Assembly: GCA_022787165.1 (NCBI GenBank)
Contig: JALFVL010000004.1
Location: forward strand, 124,001 to 188,000
Source: Clostridiales bacterium
GTDB lineage: Bacteria; Bacillota; Clostridia; Christensenellales; Aristaeellaceae
Length of the DNA: 64,000 nucleotides
Direction: 5' to 3'
The position numbers and the translations under genes were made by a program. Position 1 is the first letter of the stretch. Every line of letters begins with the position of its first letter. A model generated the notes under the pieces. That model saw nothing but the letters and a program-made list of their open reading frames with translations. It did no database searches and was not told the origin of the DNA. Positions 1 through 8,744 of the stretch are shown here, one piece after another.

Positions 1-870
1 AATCGTATGCAGCATCTCGTCGTTAAACAGGCGCGCCGTCTTGCGGTTGAAAAGAATGCCGTGATAGCGCGTGCCCATTTCGCGCGGAATATCCATCAGG
101 AAACGCTCAAGCACGAGGCTGCGGTAGACGTAGATATGCTGCTCGGTCAGGAAGATGCGGCCAACCTCGACTGCCCTGCGGGACTCGCGATAGCTCTCGC
201 CGATCTCCGGGAAGGTCTTCTTCGGCTCACCGATGCCGACAACGCAGCTCTTGCCCGCTTCATCAAGCAGGGTCTGCTCGATCGCCTCCGCCAGCTGATA
301 GAGCTCGTCAAAGCTCTCGACATTCTCCATGCTCTTGAGGAAAACGACCGTATGGCGATCCATTTCCACGAGCAGGTCGTTGCTCGCGCGCGGCACGAGC
401 TCCTCGAGCATATTGAAGGCAGTCTCCGTCTCCGTCTGAAGGATCTGGAAAGTCATGACGCAGCGCTCGCGGTTGATCTCGATCTGATGCTCATGAGCCA
501 GCGCTTCAAGCTCGGAGCCGGCCAACTCCTCGCGCAGCACGCGGCGATACACATCGTAGCGGCTCTGGATCGGCGCCTCGCCACGCCCCATCGACTGAAC
601 CATCGCGCCGGCAAGCACAATGCAGTCATGGGTCGCTGCGCCCTGCGCGTCCGCGCAGAGGATGAGCTCCGGCGTGATGCCGATCATCAGGAACGTCTTT
701 CCCTCGAAGGCAACGGGCATCCCCGGCTCCATGAACTCCGGCAGGTTAATCTTGCCGCGGTTTTCCTCCGGCAGCAACACGGACCCTTCCGTGTCCAACA
801 GCCACAGCGGCTGCATCAGCCGAGCCAGTACCTGCTGAATCTGGTTTAAAAAGCGCTTTTCAGGTATCAT
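1..870 (-). CDS. CdaR/PucR-like sugar-diacid-type transcriptional regulator, C-terminus beyond the left window edge (partial)
   Basis: Open minus frame from ATG at 870 (AAAGGGG SD 7 nt upstream) to the window edge: MIPEKRFLNQIQQVLARLMQPLWLLDTEG...YRESRRAVEVGRIF..., resembling the CdaR GGDEF-like region. The + strand 7-849 ORF is its antisense shadow. Confidence 0.75.
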   Translation of the reverse strand, partial: MIPEKRFLNQIQQVLARLMQPLWLLDTEGSVLLPEENRGKINLPEFMEPGMPVAFEGKTFLMIGITPELILCADAQGAATHDCIVLAGAMVQSMGRGEAPIQSRYDVYRRVLREELAGSELEALAHEHQIEINRERCVMTFQILQTETETAFNMLEELVPRASNDLLVEMDRHTVVFLKSMENVESFDELYQLAEAIEQTLLDEAGKSCVVGIGEPKKTFPEIGESYRESRRAVEVGRIFLTEQHIYVYRSLVLERFLMDIPREMGTRYHGILFNRKTARLFNDEMLHTI

Positions 871-1034
871 TTCCATTCCCCTTTCGAGAACGTCTATCCG
901 CTATTCAGAATACAGATTCATTATACCTTATCAATGTCCAAAAATCCATACGTCTGAAAAATTATCTCCGCAAATTTGGTAAAGAATGCCGTGATTTTGT
1001 TCATTTCTAACAAAAAAATTCCAAAACGGGAAAA

Positions 1035-1056
1035 GCCCGCATCCTCCGATGCGGGC
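1035..1056 (-). terminator. Intrinsic terminator of the ugpC-like gene
   Basis: GCCCGCATC-CTCC-GATGCGGGC followed by TTTTCCCGTTTTGG on the minus strand. Confidence 0.75.
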
Positions 1057-1078
1057 CTGATGATGCTCTAAGGGGCAA

Positions 1079-2200
1079 TCAGCGGTTGAGAATGCTCAGC
1101 TCGCTGTCCTTGTCGAAGAAGTGCAGACGGTTGGTCTCGAAGGCGACCTTGATAGTATCGCCGTTGCGGGACTTGCTGCGCGGATCGACGCGGGCGACGA
1201 CGTTGCTGTCCTTGCCGGTGGTCTTGAGGTAGAGATAGGTCTCAGAGCCCATGAGCTCAACGACCTCAACCTTCGCCTCGACGAGGTTGCCATCGGCCTC
1301 GGCCAGGAAGCGCTCCTCATCGTGGATGTTTTCAGGACGGATGCCCATGACAACTTCCTTGCCGATGTAGGACTCATCAACCAACTTGCGAATCTTGGTA
1401 TCCGGCACCTTGATGGCGTTGTCGCCAAACTCGGCCCAAACGCCATCGGCCTTCTTGACCAGCTTCGCGTTGAAGAAGTTCATCTGCGGGCTGCCGATGA
1501 AGGAGCCGACGAAGAGGTTGGCCGGGTAGTCGTACAGGTTCTGCGGGGTATCAACCTGCTGGATGAAGCCATCCTTCATGACGACGATGCGGGACGCCAT
1601 GGTCATGGCCTCGGTCTGGTCATGCGTGACGTAGATGAAGGTCGTCTGCAGGCGCTGATGGAGCTTGGTGATCTCGGTACGCATCTGGACGCGCAGCTTC
1701 GCGTCGAGGTTGGAGAGCGGCTCGTCAAAGAGGAAGACCTTCGGGTCGCGGACAATCGCACGGCCGAGGGCAACGCGCTGACGCTGGCCGCCGGAGAGAG
1801 CCTTCGGCTTGCGGTTGAGCAGCTGCTCGATGCCGAGGATCTTGGCCGCCTCGCGAACCAGCTTGTCGATCTCATCCTTGGGTTTCTTGCGCAGCTTCAG
1901 GCCGAACGCCATGTTGTCATAGACGGTCATGTGCGGATAGAGCGCGTAGTTCTGGAAAACCATCGCGATATCGCGATCCTTCGGCGCCACATCGTTCACC
2001 AGGCGATCGCCGATATACAGCTCGCCCTCGGAGATCTCCTCCAGACCAGCGACCATACGCAGGGTCGTGGACTTGCCGCAGCCGGACGGTCCAACCAGAA
2101 CGATGAACTCCTTATCCTCGATGTCCAGGCAGAAGTCGGAAACGGCCGTCACGTTGCCAGAGTAGATCTTGTAGATGTGGTTGAGTTTCAAGCTTGCCAT
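1079..2200 (-). CDS. ugpC: Carbohydrate ABC transporter ATP-binding protein, UgpC/MsmK/MalK type
   Basis: [18 protein letters not shown] Walker [34 protein letters not shown] signature/Walker B, C-terminal TOBE-like region. Confidence 0.92.
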   Translation of the reverse strand: MASLKLNHIYKIYSGNVTAVSDFCLDIEDKEFIVLVGPSGCGKSTTLRMVAGLEEISEGELYIGDRLVNDVAPKDRDIAMVFQNYALYPHMTVYDNMAFGLKLRKKPKDEIDKLVREAAKILGIEQLLNRKPKALSGGQRQRVALGRAIVRDPKVFLFDEPLSNLDAKLRVQMRTEITKLHQRLQTTFIYVTHDQTEAMTMASRIVVMKDGFIQQVDTPQNLYDYPANLFVGSFIGSPQMNFFNAKLVKKADGVWAEFGDNAIKVPDTKIRKLVDESYIGKEVVMGIRPENIHDEERFLAEADGNLVEAKVEVVELMGSETYLYLKTTGKDSNVVARVDPRSKSRNGDTIKVAFETNRLHFFDKDSELSILNR

Positions 2201-2287
2201 TGTTGTGAATCCCCTTTCACGTCGTTCATTCCAAAGCGCCTATCATTCACCGGCCCTTTTCGTCCCTCCGGTGTTTTGATTGAGTTC

Positions 2288-2316
2288 ATTATACATGTTT
2301 TAAATCTCTTTTTCAA
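2288..2316 (-). promoter_or_regulatory. Sigma-A-type promoter for the ugpC-like gene
   Basis: Minus strand TTGAAA-N17-TATAAT. Confidence 0.7.
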
Positions 2317-2752
2317 TCGATTAAACTCACAAAAAAAACAGGGTATTGAAACGATATTCTCCTCTTTTCCTCGCAGTTTTCATTGCAAATTCAATTGTTT
2401 TTCTTTGTTATTTCAATTTATCTTTTTGTTCCTCACTATATCTTCATTTATCTTCTGTTTTCTCTTGATTTGTTCACTTTTGTTATCTCAATCCGTTCAG
2501 CAGTCTATATACAAAAAAACCGTATATTTTCCGCAGGTTCATTTTCCGTCCTTATTTCCGTCAAATTCTGTGAATTGGCGCCGAAATCTGATGCATTGCC
2601 GAACAAATCCTGCAAAGTTTCTCCGAATGGACGCCCTGCCCCTCCGGAAGGAAATATGCCCCGTTTCTCCCCGTTTTCCCATTCTTGTGCAAGTTGCACA
2701 TATACAATATTGAACATCCCATTCTCAGGTTCACCCTTCTTTATATAGAAAA

Positions 2753-2776
2753 AATGGAATGGTATCCCATTCCATT
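2753..2776 (-). terminator. Intrinsic terminator downstream of hom
   Basis: AATGGAATGG-TATC-CCATTCCATT perfect 10-bp stem; minus strand continues with a T run. Confidence 0.8.
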
Positions 2777-2800
2777 ATAGGTTTTCATCTATCTCAATGT

Positions 2801-4069
2801 TCAATCCCGCTCCACTCGGATGACATTGACCTGGGAAACCAACGTCTTGTCCATCTCAAGGAGTGCTCTGCGCACACAGCATTCGGAAGCGCGATGCGTC
2901 AGGAAAACAAGCTGAACATGGCCATCCCGATCCATTTCCCCTTTCTGCACCATCGACGCGATGCTCACGCCGTGACGCGCAAATGTGCCCGATACGACGG
3001 AAAGCGCACCCGGCTCATCCTTGGCCAGCATCCTGATGAAGTGAACGCAGGCCCAATCGTCCGCCATCCTTGCAGGCGTGCCGTCCACAGCAGGCAGCTG
3101 ATGGCTCTTCGTCTTTGCAGCCTTGATCAGATCGGAGACCAGCGCGCTTGCCGTGGGCATATCCCCTGCGCCGCGTCCGTAGAACATCATCTCTCCGCAG
3201 GCATGTCCGTTCACATAGACTGCATTGAACGCATCGCTGACGCTGGCCAGCGGATGCTCATCCGGCACGAACGCCGGATGCACGCGCGCCTGAATACAGC
3301 CGTCGACCTCCTTGGCAATCGCCAGCAGCTTGAGCGTCAAGCCGAACGCCTTGCCGCATTGGACGTCAAGCGGCGTAATCCCGGAGATGCCCTCACGATA
3401 GACACGCTCAACCGGCACATGGCGATGGAACGCCAGCGTCGAGAGGATCGAAAGCTTGTAGGCCGCGTCATAGCCCTCGACATCGGCGGTCGGATCCGGC
3501 TCCGCCAGGCCCAGCCGCTGCGCGTCAGCGAGCACATCCGCATAGGAGGCACCCTCTCTGGTCATGCGGCTGAGGATGTAATTCGTCGTGCCGTTGATGA
3601 TGCCCGTGACAGAGGTGATGCGATTGGCCTGCAGGGAGTCGTTGAGCGCCCGGATGATCGGAATCGCGCCGCAGACGCTTGCTTCATAATACAGACCTGC
3701 CGCATGCTCCCTCGCCGCTCGAAGAATCTCCTGCCAATGTGTCGCAAGGGCCATCTTGTTCGCCGTGACAACCGTCTTGCCCGCCTCCAGCGCGCGAATC
3801 ATATAGGAAGCCGCAGGCTCCTCGCCGCCCATGAACTCCATCACAATGGAAATCTGCGGATCCAGGAGCACATCGTCCGGATTCTCCGTCATCAGCGCCT
3901 CCGGAATCTCCGCGCCGCGCTTCTTTCCCTTCGAGCGAACGAGAATCCTTCTGATTTCAAACGTCTCGCCCTCATTGCGCGCGATCTGCTCTCCCTGCTC
4001 CCCGAGCAGGCGATATACGCCGCAGCCGATGTTGCCACAGCCCAAAAATCCGATGGAAATGGTCCTCAT
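2801..4069 (-). CDS. hom: Homoserine dehydrogenase with C-terminal ACT-like domain
   Basis: GFLGCGNIGCGVYRLL Rossmann motif; TANKMALA; GIINGTTNYILSRM; typical length of 422 aa. Confidence 0.93.
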   Translation of the reverse strand: MRTISIGFLGCGNIGCGVYRLLGEQGEQIARNEGETFEIRRILVRSKGKKRGAEIPEALMTENPDDVLLDPQISIVMEFMGGEEPAASYMIRALEAGKTVVTANKMALATHWQEILRAAREHAAGLYYEASVCGAIPIIRALNDSLQANRITSVTGIINGTTNYILSRMTREGASYADVLADAQRLGLAEPDPTADVEGYDAAYKLSILSTLAFHRHVPVERVYREGISGITPLDVQCGKAFGLTLKLLAIAKEVDGCIQARVHPAFVPDEHPLASVSDAFNAVYVNGHACGEMMFYGRGAGDMPTASALVSDLIKAAKTKSHQLPAVDGTPARMADDWACVHFIRMLAKDEPGALSVVSGTFARHGVSIASMVQKGEMDRDGHVQLVFLTHRASECCVRRALLEMDKTLVSQVNVIRVERD

Positions 4070-4078
4070 ACGTCCTCC

Positions 4079-4849
4079 TCATCCCTGATTCTTTTCGTAA
4101 ATCAGGCGCAGCCCTGTCAGCGTCAGGTCAGGGTTAATCTCGTCGATGACGCTGGAGTTGTTCCTGACCAGGTGCGCCATACCGCCGGTCGCAATGACCT
4201 TGACGTTGGGCTGGCCGATCTCTTCCTTCATCCTGCCGATGATCTTCTCCACCGAGCCGATATAGCCGTAGAGAATGCCGGACTGGATATTGGAAACCGT
4301 CGTCCGCCCGATGGCTCTGGGCGGAATGACAAGCTCGATGGAGGGCAGCTTTGCCGTTCCGCTGGCAAGCGCCGCGTTCATCATCCTCAAGCCAGGGCCA
4401 ATAGCGCCGCCGAGGAACTCGTTTTTTTCGGAAACGACGCCATAGGTCGTCGCCGTGCCGAAGTCGATGAAGATGGAAGGGCCGCCGTAGAGCGTCGAAA
4501 CAGCGACGGCATTGGCGATACGGTCGCTGCCCAGCTCACGGGGATTCTCATAGCGGATGTTGAGTCCCGTCTTCATGCCGGGGACGAGCAGCCGCGGGTC
4601 CATGCCAAAATAGTCGCGGCACATGTGCTCGATGGTATAGTTGATCGTCGGCACCACGGAGGAGAACATGATACCCTCGATGTCCTTCATGTTCAGACCA
4701 TGATAGCGGAACAGATCGGCCATGATGATGCCGTACTGATCCGACGTCATCGAGGTATCCGTCGAGCAACGCCACCGCTTCAAAAGCCGGCTGCCTTCAA
4801 ATACCGCAGCCTTGATGTTGGTGTTGCCGATGTCCATGACAAAAACCAT
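4079..4849 (-). CDS. coaX: Type III pantothenate kinase
   Basis: MVFVMDIGNTNIKAAVFEG; IFIDFGTATTYGVV; GGAIGPGLRMMNAAL. Confidence 0.93.
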   Translation of the reverse strand: MVFVMDIGNTNIKAAVFEGSRLLKRWRCSTDTSMTSDQYGIIMADLFRYHGLNMKDIEGIMFSSVVPTINYTIEHMCRDYFGMDPRLLVPGMKTGLNIRYENPRELGSDRIANAVAVSTLYGGPSIFIDFGTATTYGVVSEKNEFLGGAIGPGLRMMNAALASGTAKLPSIELVIPPRAIGRTTVSNIQSGILYGYIGSVEKIIGRMKEEIGQPNVKVIATGGMAHLVRNNSSVIDEINPDLTLTGLRLIYEKNQG

Positions 4850-4894
4850 CGTCGTTCAACTCCTCCGCGGCCCGACGTCCGCGTTTCTTCAATA

Positions 4895-5560
4895 TTATTT
4901 GCGGATCTGGATTCGGCCGAGCGCACGATCCAGCGCCAGCGCGACGATCGGCGCAATCACGGCCGCGACAATCGCCTCCGGCAGTCCGTTGGTCACGCCC
5001 ATGGCAGCAATGCCCAGGCCCACGCCCCTTGAAGCGATGGCGTCCGGCACGCCCATGCCCGCCGTAAGCATCTGTCCGATCTTTCCCGCGTTGAGCAGGT
5101 AGATCATGCCCATGACCATCGTCGTGTGCAGCGCCGTTCCCAGCGCGCTCGCGCTGACGTATGCGATGATATGATGCCTGTCAAAGCCCGCCGTCAACTT
5201 CTTAACGCCCTCCGCGATAACATACACGCACACCGGGAAGAGCACGCGCGGCAGCACGGAAACCAGCGGGTTGATAAAAAACGGCGCGAAGAACGACGCG
5301 CCCGTCAGGTTGCTGATCAGGCTGTGGATGCCGAAGGTCAGGCCCGTCAGCACGCCGGCCTCCAGGCCGAGCACGAGCGTCGCGATGATCACCGGAATGT
5401 GCAGCGTCGTCGCCGTCAGAAACGGCATCGTGATCCTGCCAAGCGGTGTATTCGCCAGCACGAGCGTCAGCGCGATCATCATCGCCGTGCCCGTCATCCA
5501 CTGGATGGTCAGCTTCTTCTTCCTGACCGTCGTCGTTGCAGCCGTCGTTTGCGTATTCAT
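4895..5560 (-). CDS. ECF transporter S component (possibly pantothenate type, by coaX adjacency)
   Basis: Small multi-TM protein with ECF S-component-like sequence (LHIPVIIATLVLGLEAGVLTGLTFGIHSLISNL); directly upstream of coaX on the same strand. Confidence 0.8.
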   Translation of the reverse strand: MNTQTTAATTTVRKKKLTIQWMTGTAMMIALTLVLANTPLGRITMPFLTATTLHIPVIIATLVLGLEAGVLTGLTFGIHSLISNLTGASFFAPFFINPLVSVLPRVLFPVCVYVIAEGVKKLTAGFDRHHIIAYVSASALGTALHTTMVMGMIYLLNAGKIGQMLTAGMGVPDAIASRGVGLGIAAMGVTNGLPEAIVAAVIAPIVALALDRALGRIQIRK

Positions 5561-5680
5561 TTGACATTCCTCCGTTCGGGTTCGCTTCGGATACCCGACA
5601 AGTCGTTGCCGCGTCTTCCGCGGCGCTCTGTGGTTCTGCAGCCTTCCGGTCTGCCCCGCTGAGGGCGGCAGCTAGAATCG
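5561..5680 (-). promoter_or_regulatory. Structured 5' leader upstream of the ECF S component, unassigned
   Basis: Minus-strand promoter TTGCAT-N17-TACAAT just upstream, followed by several hairpins (CUGCC..GGCAG, GCAG-A-CCGGAAGG-CUGC, GCCGCG-GAAGA-CGCGGC, CGGGU..ACCCG) before GGAGG. Confidence 0.45.
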
Positions 5681-5760
5681 CGTTTATTGTATCAAATTTC
5701 GCTCTATGATGCAAGTTTTCACAGCGCAATTTGCAAAATTCGCGAAATGGCGCATTCCAC

Positions 5761-5789
5761 TTGACAAAAACATGAAAAGCCGCTATAAT
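5761..5789 (+). promoter_or_regulatory. Consensus promoter of tRNA-Leu
   Basis: TTGACA-N17-TATAAT, exact consensus. Confidence 0.9.
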
Positions 5790-5800
5790 GATATTCGTTC

Positions 5801-5887
5801 GCGGGAATGGCGGAATTGGCAGACGCGCTAGATTCAGGTTCTAGTGAAAGCAATTTCATGCAGGTTCAAGTCCTGTTTCCCGCACCA
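5801..5887 (+). tRNA. tRNA-Leu (anticodon CAG)
   Basis: Cloverleaf with long variable arm, loop TTCAGGT, encoded CCA. Confidence 0.95.
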
Positions 5888-5892
5888 GATCG

Positions 5893-5918
5893 CCCGCCGT
5901 GCTTCGGCGGGTTTTTTC
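5893..5918 (+). terminator. Terminator of tRNA-Leu
   Basis: CCCGCCG-TGCT-TCGGCGGG followed by TTTTTCTTTT. Confidence 0.85.
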
Positions 5919-5947
5919 TTTTCCAGATGGATTCTCGTTATGCAAAA

Positions 5948-5979
5948 GCCCCCCGCATGTGTGCGTCCATGCGGAGGGC
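5948..5979 (-). terminator. Intrinsic terminator downstream of the small ORF/msrA transcript
   Basis: GCCCCCCGCATG...CATGCGGAGGGC stem with one mismatch; minus strand then reads TTTTGCA. Confidence 0.6.
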
Positions 5980-6002
5980 TTGCTGTTTATTCTGTTCTCC
6001 AA

Positions 6003-6182
6003 TCAAATCGAGCATTCAGGATATTCGAAGACATGCATCCGTTCACTCCCTGACCGCTTTGCTGCGAGAGCTTCGCAGAAATGCATTGCCGCCCAGGCCT
6101 TTTCGATGAGGTCAGGCGCCAACGTCTGATAGCGCGGCAGGCGCTCCTGTGCAGATCGGCAACTCATCCCTGTCCGTGCCAT
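6003..6182 (-). CDS. Hypothetical 59-aa protein
   Basis: ATG at 6182 with GGAG 8 nt upstream; MARTGMSCRSAQERLPRYQTLAPDLIEKAWAAMHFCEALAAKRSGSERMHVFEYPECSI; terminator downstream. Confidence 0.45.
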   Translation of the reverse strand: MARTGMSCRSAQERLPRYQTLAPDLIEKAWAAMHFCEALAAKRSGSERMHVFEYPECSI

Positions 6183-6253
6183 GCTTTCTTCTCCGTTTTT
6201 GTTGTATTGTGTCTGCCTGTTGGCCGTTCGCTCATCGCGCCTGTCCAAGCGGT

Positions 6254-6790
6254 TCAGCCGTTCTCTTCGTTCGTCGGGTTTCCGGTCCGCCAGGATTTGA
6301 CCGCCGCTATCTGCGCGAAGGGCACATGGCAATAGCCGCCCGGGTGCTTATCCAGGTACTGTTGATGCGCCTCCTCCGCCGGATAAAAGCAGGCAAGCGG
6401 CAGGCATTCCACCACGACAGGCTTGTCAACCGACAATTGCAGCACCCGCAGCGATGCGCGGATGATCGCTTCATCCTCCACGTCAGCGTAGTAAACGCCC
6501 GTTCTGTATTGATGTCCGCAGTCGGGGCCCTGTCTGTCCAGCGCCGTCGGGTCAATGATCCGGTAAAAGAGCTCAAGCAGCTCGCGCAGCGTCAGGACAT
6601 CTGCGTCATACTCGACGCGAACGGTCTCCGCATGGCCCGTATCACCGTGCTTGACCTGTGCATAGCTCGGCGCAGCAACGCTGCCGTTGGCAAACCCAAC
6701 CTCGGTGTCGAGCACGCCGAAGATATTCGAAACGTATTTCTCCGTTCCCCAGTAGCAGCCGCCTGCCAGATAGATTGTCTTCCGTCTCAT
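6254..6790 (-). CDS. msrA: Peptide-methionine (S)-S-oxide reductase
   Basis: AGGCYWGTEKYV active-site motif, GDTGHAETVRVEYD, DPTALDRQGPDCGHQYRTGVYY. Confidence 0.93.
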   Translation of the reverse strand: MRRKTIYLAGGCYWGTEKYVSNIFGVLDTEVGFANGSVAAPSYAQVKHGDTGHAETVRVEYDADVLTLRELLELFYRIIDPTALDRQGPDCGHQYRTGVYYADVEDEAIIRASLRVLQLSVDKPVVVECLPLACFYPAEEAHQQYLDKHPGGYCHVPFAQIAAVKSWRTGNPTNEENG

Positions 6791-6936
6791 TCACGTTCCT
6801 CCTTGATCAGCGTCCGAAGACGCAGGTTCAGTATCGTTCCTCTTTCCATCCTGTCAACAGGTTTCATGTGCTTTCGTTCGTTGCAGGCCTCATCACAGCT
6901 TGACGCTCTCCCCTGCGCCGCTCTTTTCCAAGAAAA

Positions 6937-6975
6937 ATGCCGGAGGCGGGAGGTCTTTTTCCCCGTCTCCGGCAT
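6937..6975 (-). terminator. Terminator of the sugar ABC operon
   Basis: ATGCCGGAGGCGGG...CCCGTCTCCGGCAT followed by TTTTTCT on the minus strand. Confidence 0.7.
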
Positions 6976-6989
6976 GGATGTGCTGCGCT

Positions 6990-7811
6990 TTATCCCTTCA
7001 GGCCTCCTCTGGCGACGCCTCGCACGATATACTTGCGCGCAAAGAAGAACAGGATGATGACCGGCAGAACGACAACCGTCGAGGCCGCCATCAGCAGCTC
7101 GGGATACGATCCCGCCTCGGTCGTGAAGACCTGAAGACCCCACGGCAGCGTGCGGTTCTTGTCACTGGAGATAACGTACATGGGCCACATGAATGAGTTC
7201 CAGCTCGCCAGCGCGTTGAGCAGGATGATCGTCATCAGCGAGGGCCGCGCCATCGGCACCATGACCTTCCAGAGATACCGCCAGTTGCTCGAGCCGTCGA
7301 TCCTTGCCGACCAGTAGAGGCTGTCGGAGACGGAATCGAAGAAGTTCTTGAGGATATAGGTGTAGAAGATCGAGCTGGTGAACGGCAGGATCAGCGCCGG
7401 AATCGTGTCCCACAGCCCGAGATCGACAATGGTCGAATAGTTGGTGATGATGAGCATCTCGAAGGGGATCATCATCAGCGAGAGCAGCAGACCAAAGATC
7501 AGATTTCGCCCCGGGAAGCGGAGCCTGGAAAACGCGAACGCCGCCAGGATGGTTGTCAGCGTCGTCAGACCGACCGAGCAGACCATGACCACGATCGAGT
7601 TGACGAAATACTTGGCGAACGGCGCCATCTCGAACGCCCGGCGGAAATTATCCAGGCTCAGCCTGCCGGGCAGCCACTGTGGCGGAAACCGGTTGATCTC
7701 CTGCGTCGTCTTGAACGCCGAGGAAAACATCCAGAAGAACGGGAAGAGCATGATGACGCCGCCGATAATCAAAACGAAATAGACGAAAAACCGGGAAATC
7801 CTTCTCTTCAT
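6990..7811 (-). CDS. Carbohydrate ABC transporter permease (UgpE/MalG type)
   Basis: Multi-TM BPD-type permease with EAA-like loop (ARIDGSSNWRYLWKVMVPMARPSL); 273 aa. Confidence 0.9.
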   Translation of the reverse strand: MKRRISRFFVYFVLIIGGVIMLFPFFWMFSSAFKTTQEINRFPPQWLPGRLSLDNFRRAFEMAPFAKYFVNSIVVMVCSVGLTTLTTILAAFAFSRLRFPGRNLIFGLLLSLMMIPFEMLIITNYSTIVDLGLWDTIPALILPFTSSIFYTYILKNFFDSVSDSLYWSARIDGSSNWRYLWKVMVPMARPSLMTIILLNALASWNSFMWPMYVISSDKNRTLPWGLQVFTTEAGSYPELLMAASTVVVLPVIILFFFARKYIVRGVARGGLKG

Positions 7812-7817
7812 CGCGCG

Positions 7818-8744
7818 TCACCCCTTCCTCGCATTGACCCAGCTCTGCACAACGCGCTGCACCATGGTAAACGCGAAGATGAAGCCGAAAAGGACAATCG
7901 CCGCGGCCGCAGCCACGCCATACTTGCGGTTGTCGATCATCGCGTAACGGATATAGTAGACGACAGTGTAGAGATTGTAAAAGGGGCCGGGATTGCCGTT
8001 AAAGAGCGGATAGAGCTCGGAGAACACCTTGAAGCAGGAGATCGTATTGATGATGCAGACGAGAAAGATGGTCGGCGCAAGCAGCGGCACCGTGATGCGC
8101 AAGAAGATGCGCAGGCTGCCGGAGCCATCCACGCGCGCAGCCGTGTAATACTGCGGATCGATGTTTTGCAATCCGGAGAGCAGCAGGATGATCGTAAAGG
8201 GCAGGATGTTCCATATTCCGAAGATCACCAGCGCCGGGATGCTCCATGCGGCGTTTTCCAGCCAGGGGATCTTGTCGATTCCGAAAAACGAGAGGATGTA
8301 GTTGAGGATGCCGAAGTTCTTGTTGTACATCAGCTTCCAGGCCAGGCCGACCGCGGTGATCGAGGTGACCATCGGCAGGAAATATGCCGTCTGAAACAGC
8401 GCAGAGAAGCGAAGCTTCTGGCTGAGCAGATAGGCGACGACGACGGAGATGCAGGTGGAAATCGGCACGACCAGCAGCACATACTTGATCGTGTTGGAGA
8501 TTGCCTGCGCAAACTTCGGATCGGAGAGCACCTTCTGATAGTTCGCCAGGCTCCAGGCGTCAAAGCCGCGGGTCAGATAGCTGTATCCCTCCTTGAAGGA
8601 GATCAGCACGACGTTGACGACGGGATAGAGCGTAAAGACCGCAATGCCCAGGAAAAACGGGAGCAGGTAGAGATAGGGCTCAATGCGCGCCTTGAAGCTG
8701 CGATCCAGAAGCTCCTGACCGTCGCTCTGCTTTCTCTTTTTCAT
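7818..8744 (-). CDS. Sugar ABC transporter permease (UgpA/MalF type)
   Basis: EPYLYLLPFFLGIAVFTLYPVVNVV; AARVDGSGSLRIFLRITVPLLAPTIF. Confidence 0.9.
   Translation of the reverse strand: MKKRKQSDGQELLDRSFKARIEPYLYLLPFFLGIAVFTLYPVVNVVLISFKEGYSYLTRGFDAWSLANYQKVLSDPKFAQAISNTIKYVLLVVPISTCISVVVAYLLSQKLRFSALFQTAYFLPMVTSITAVGLAWKLMYNKNFGILNYILSFFGIDKIPWLENAAWSIPALVIFGIWNILPFTIILLLSGLQNIDPQYYTAARVDGSGSLRIFLRITVPLLAPTIFLVCIINTISCFKVFSELYPLFNGNPGPFYNLYTVVYYIRYAMIDNRKYGVAAAAAIVLFGFIFAFTMVQRVVQSWVNARKG

Noticed and set aside
2759-5032. 757-aa plus ORF across hom and coaX
   Set aside because: Antisense to two clear genes; Arg/His/Asp-rich composition typical of shadow ORFs.
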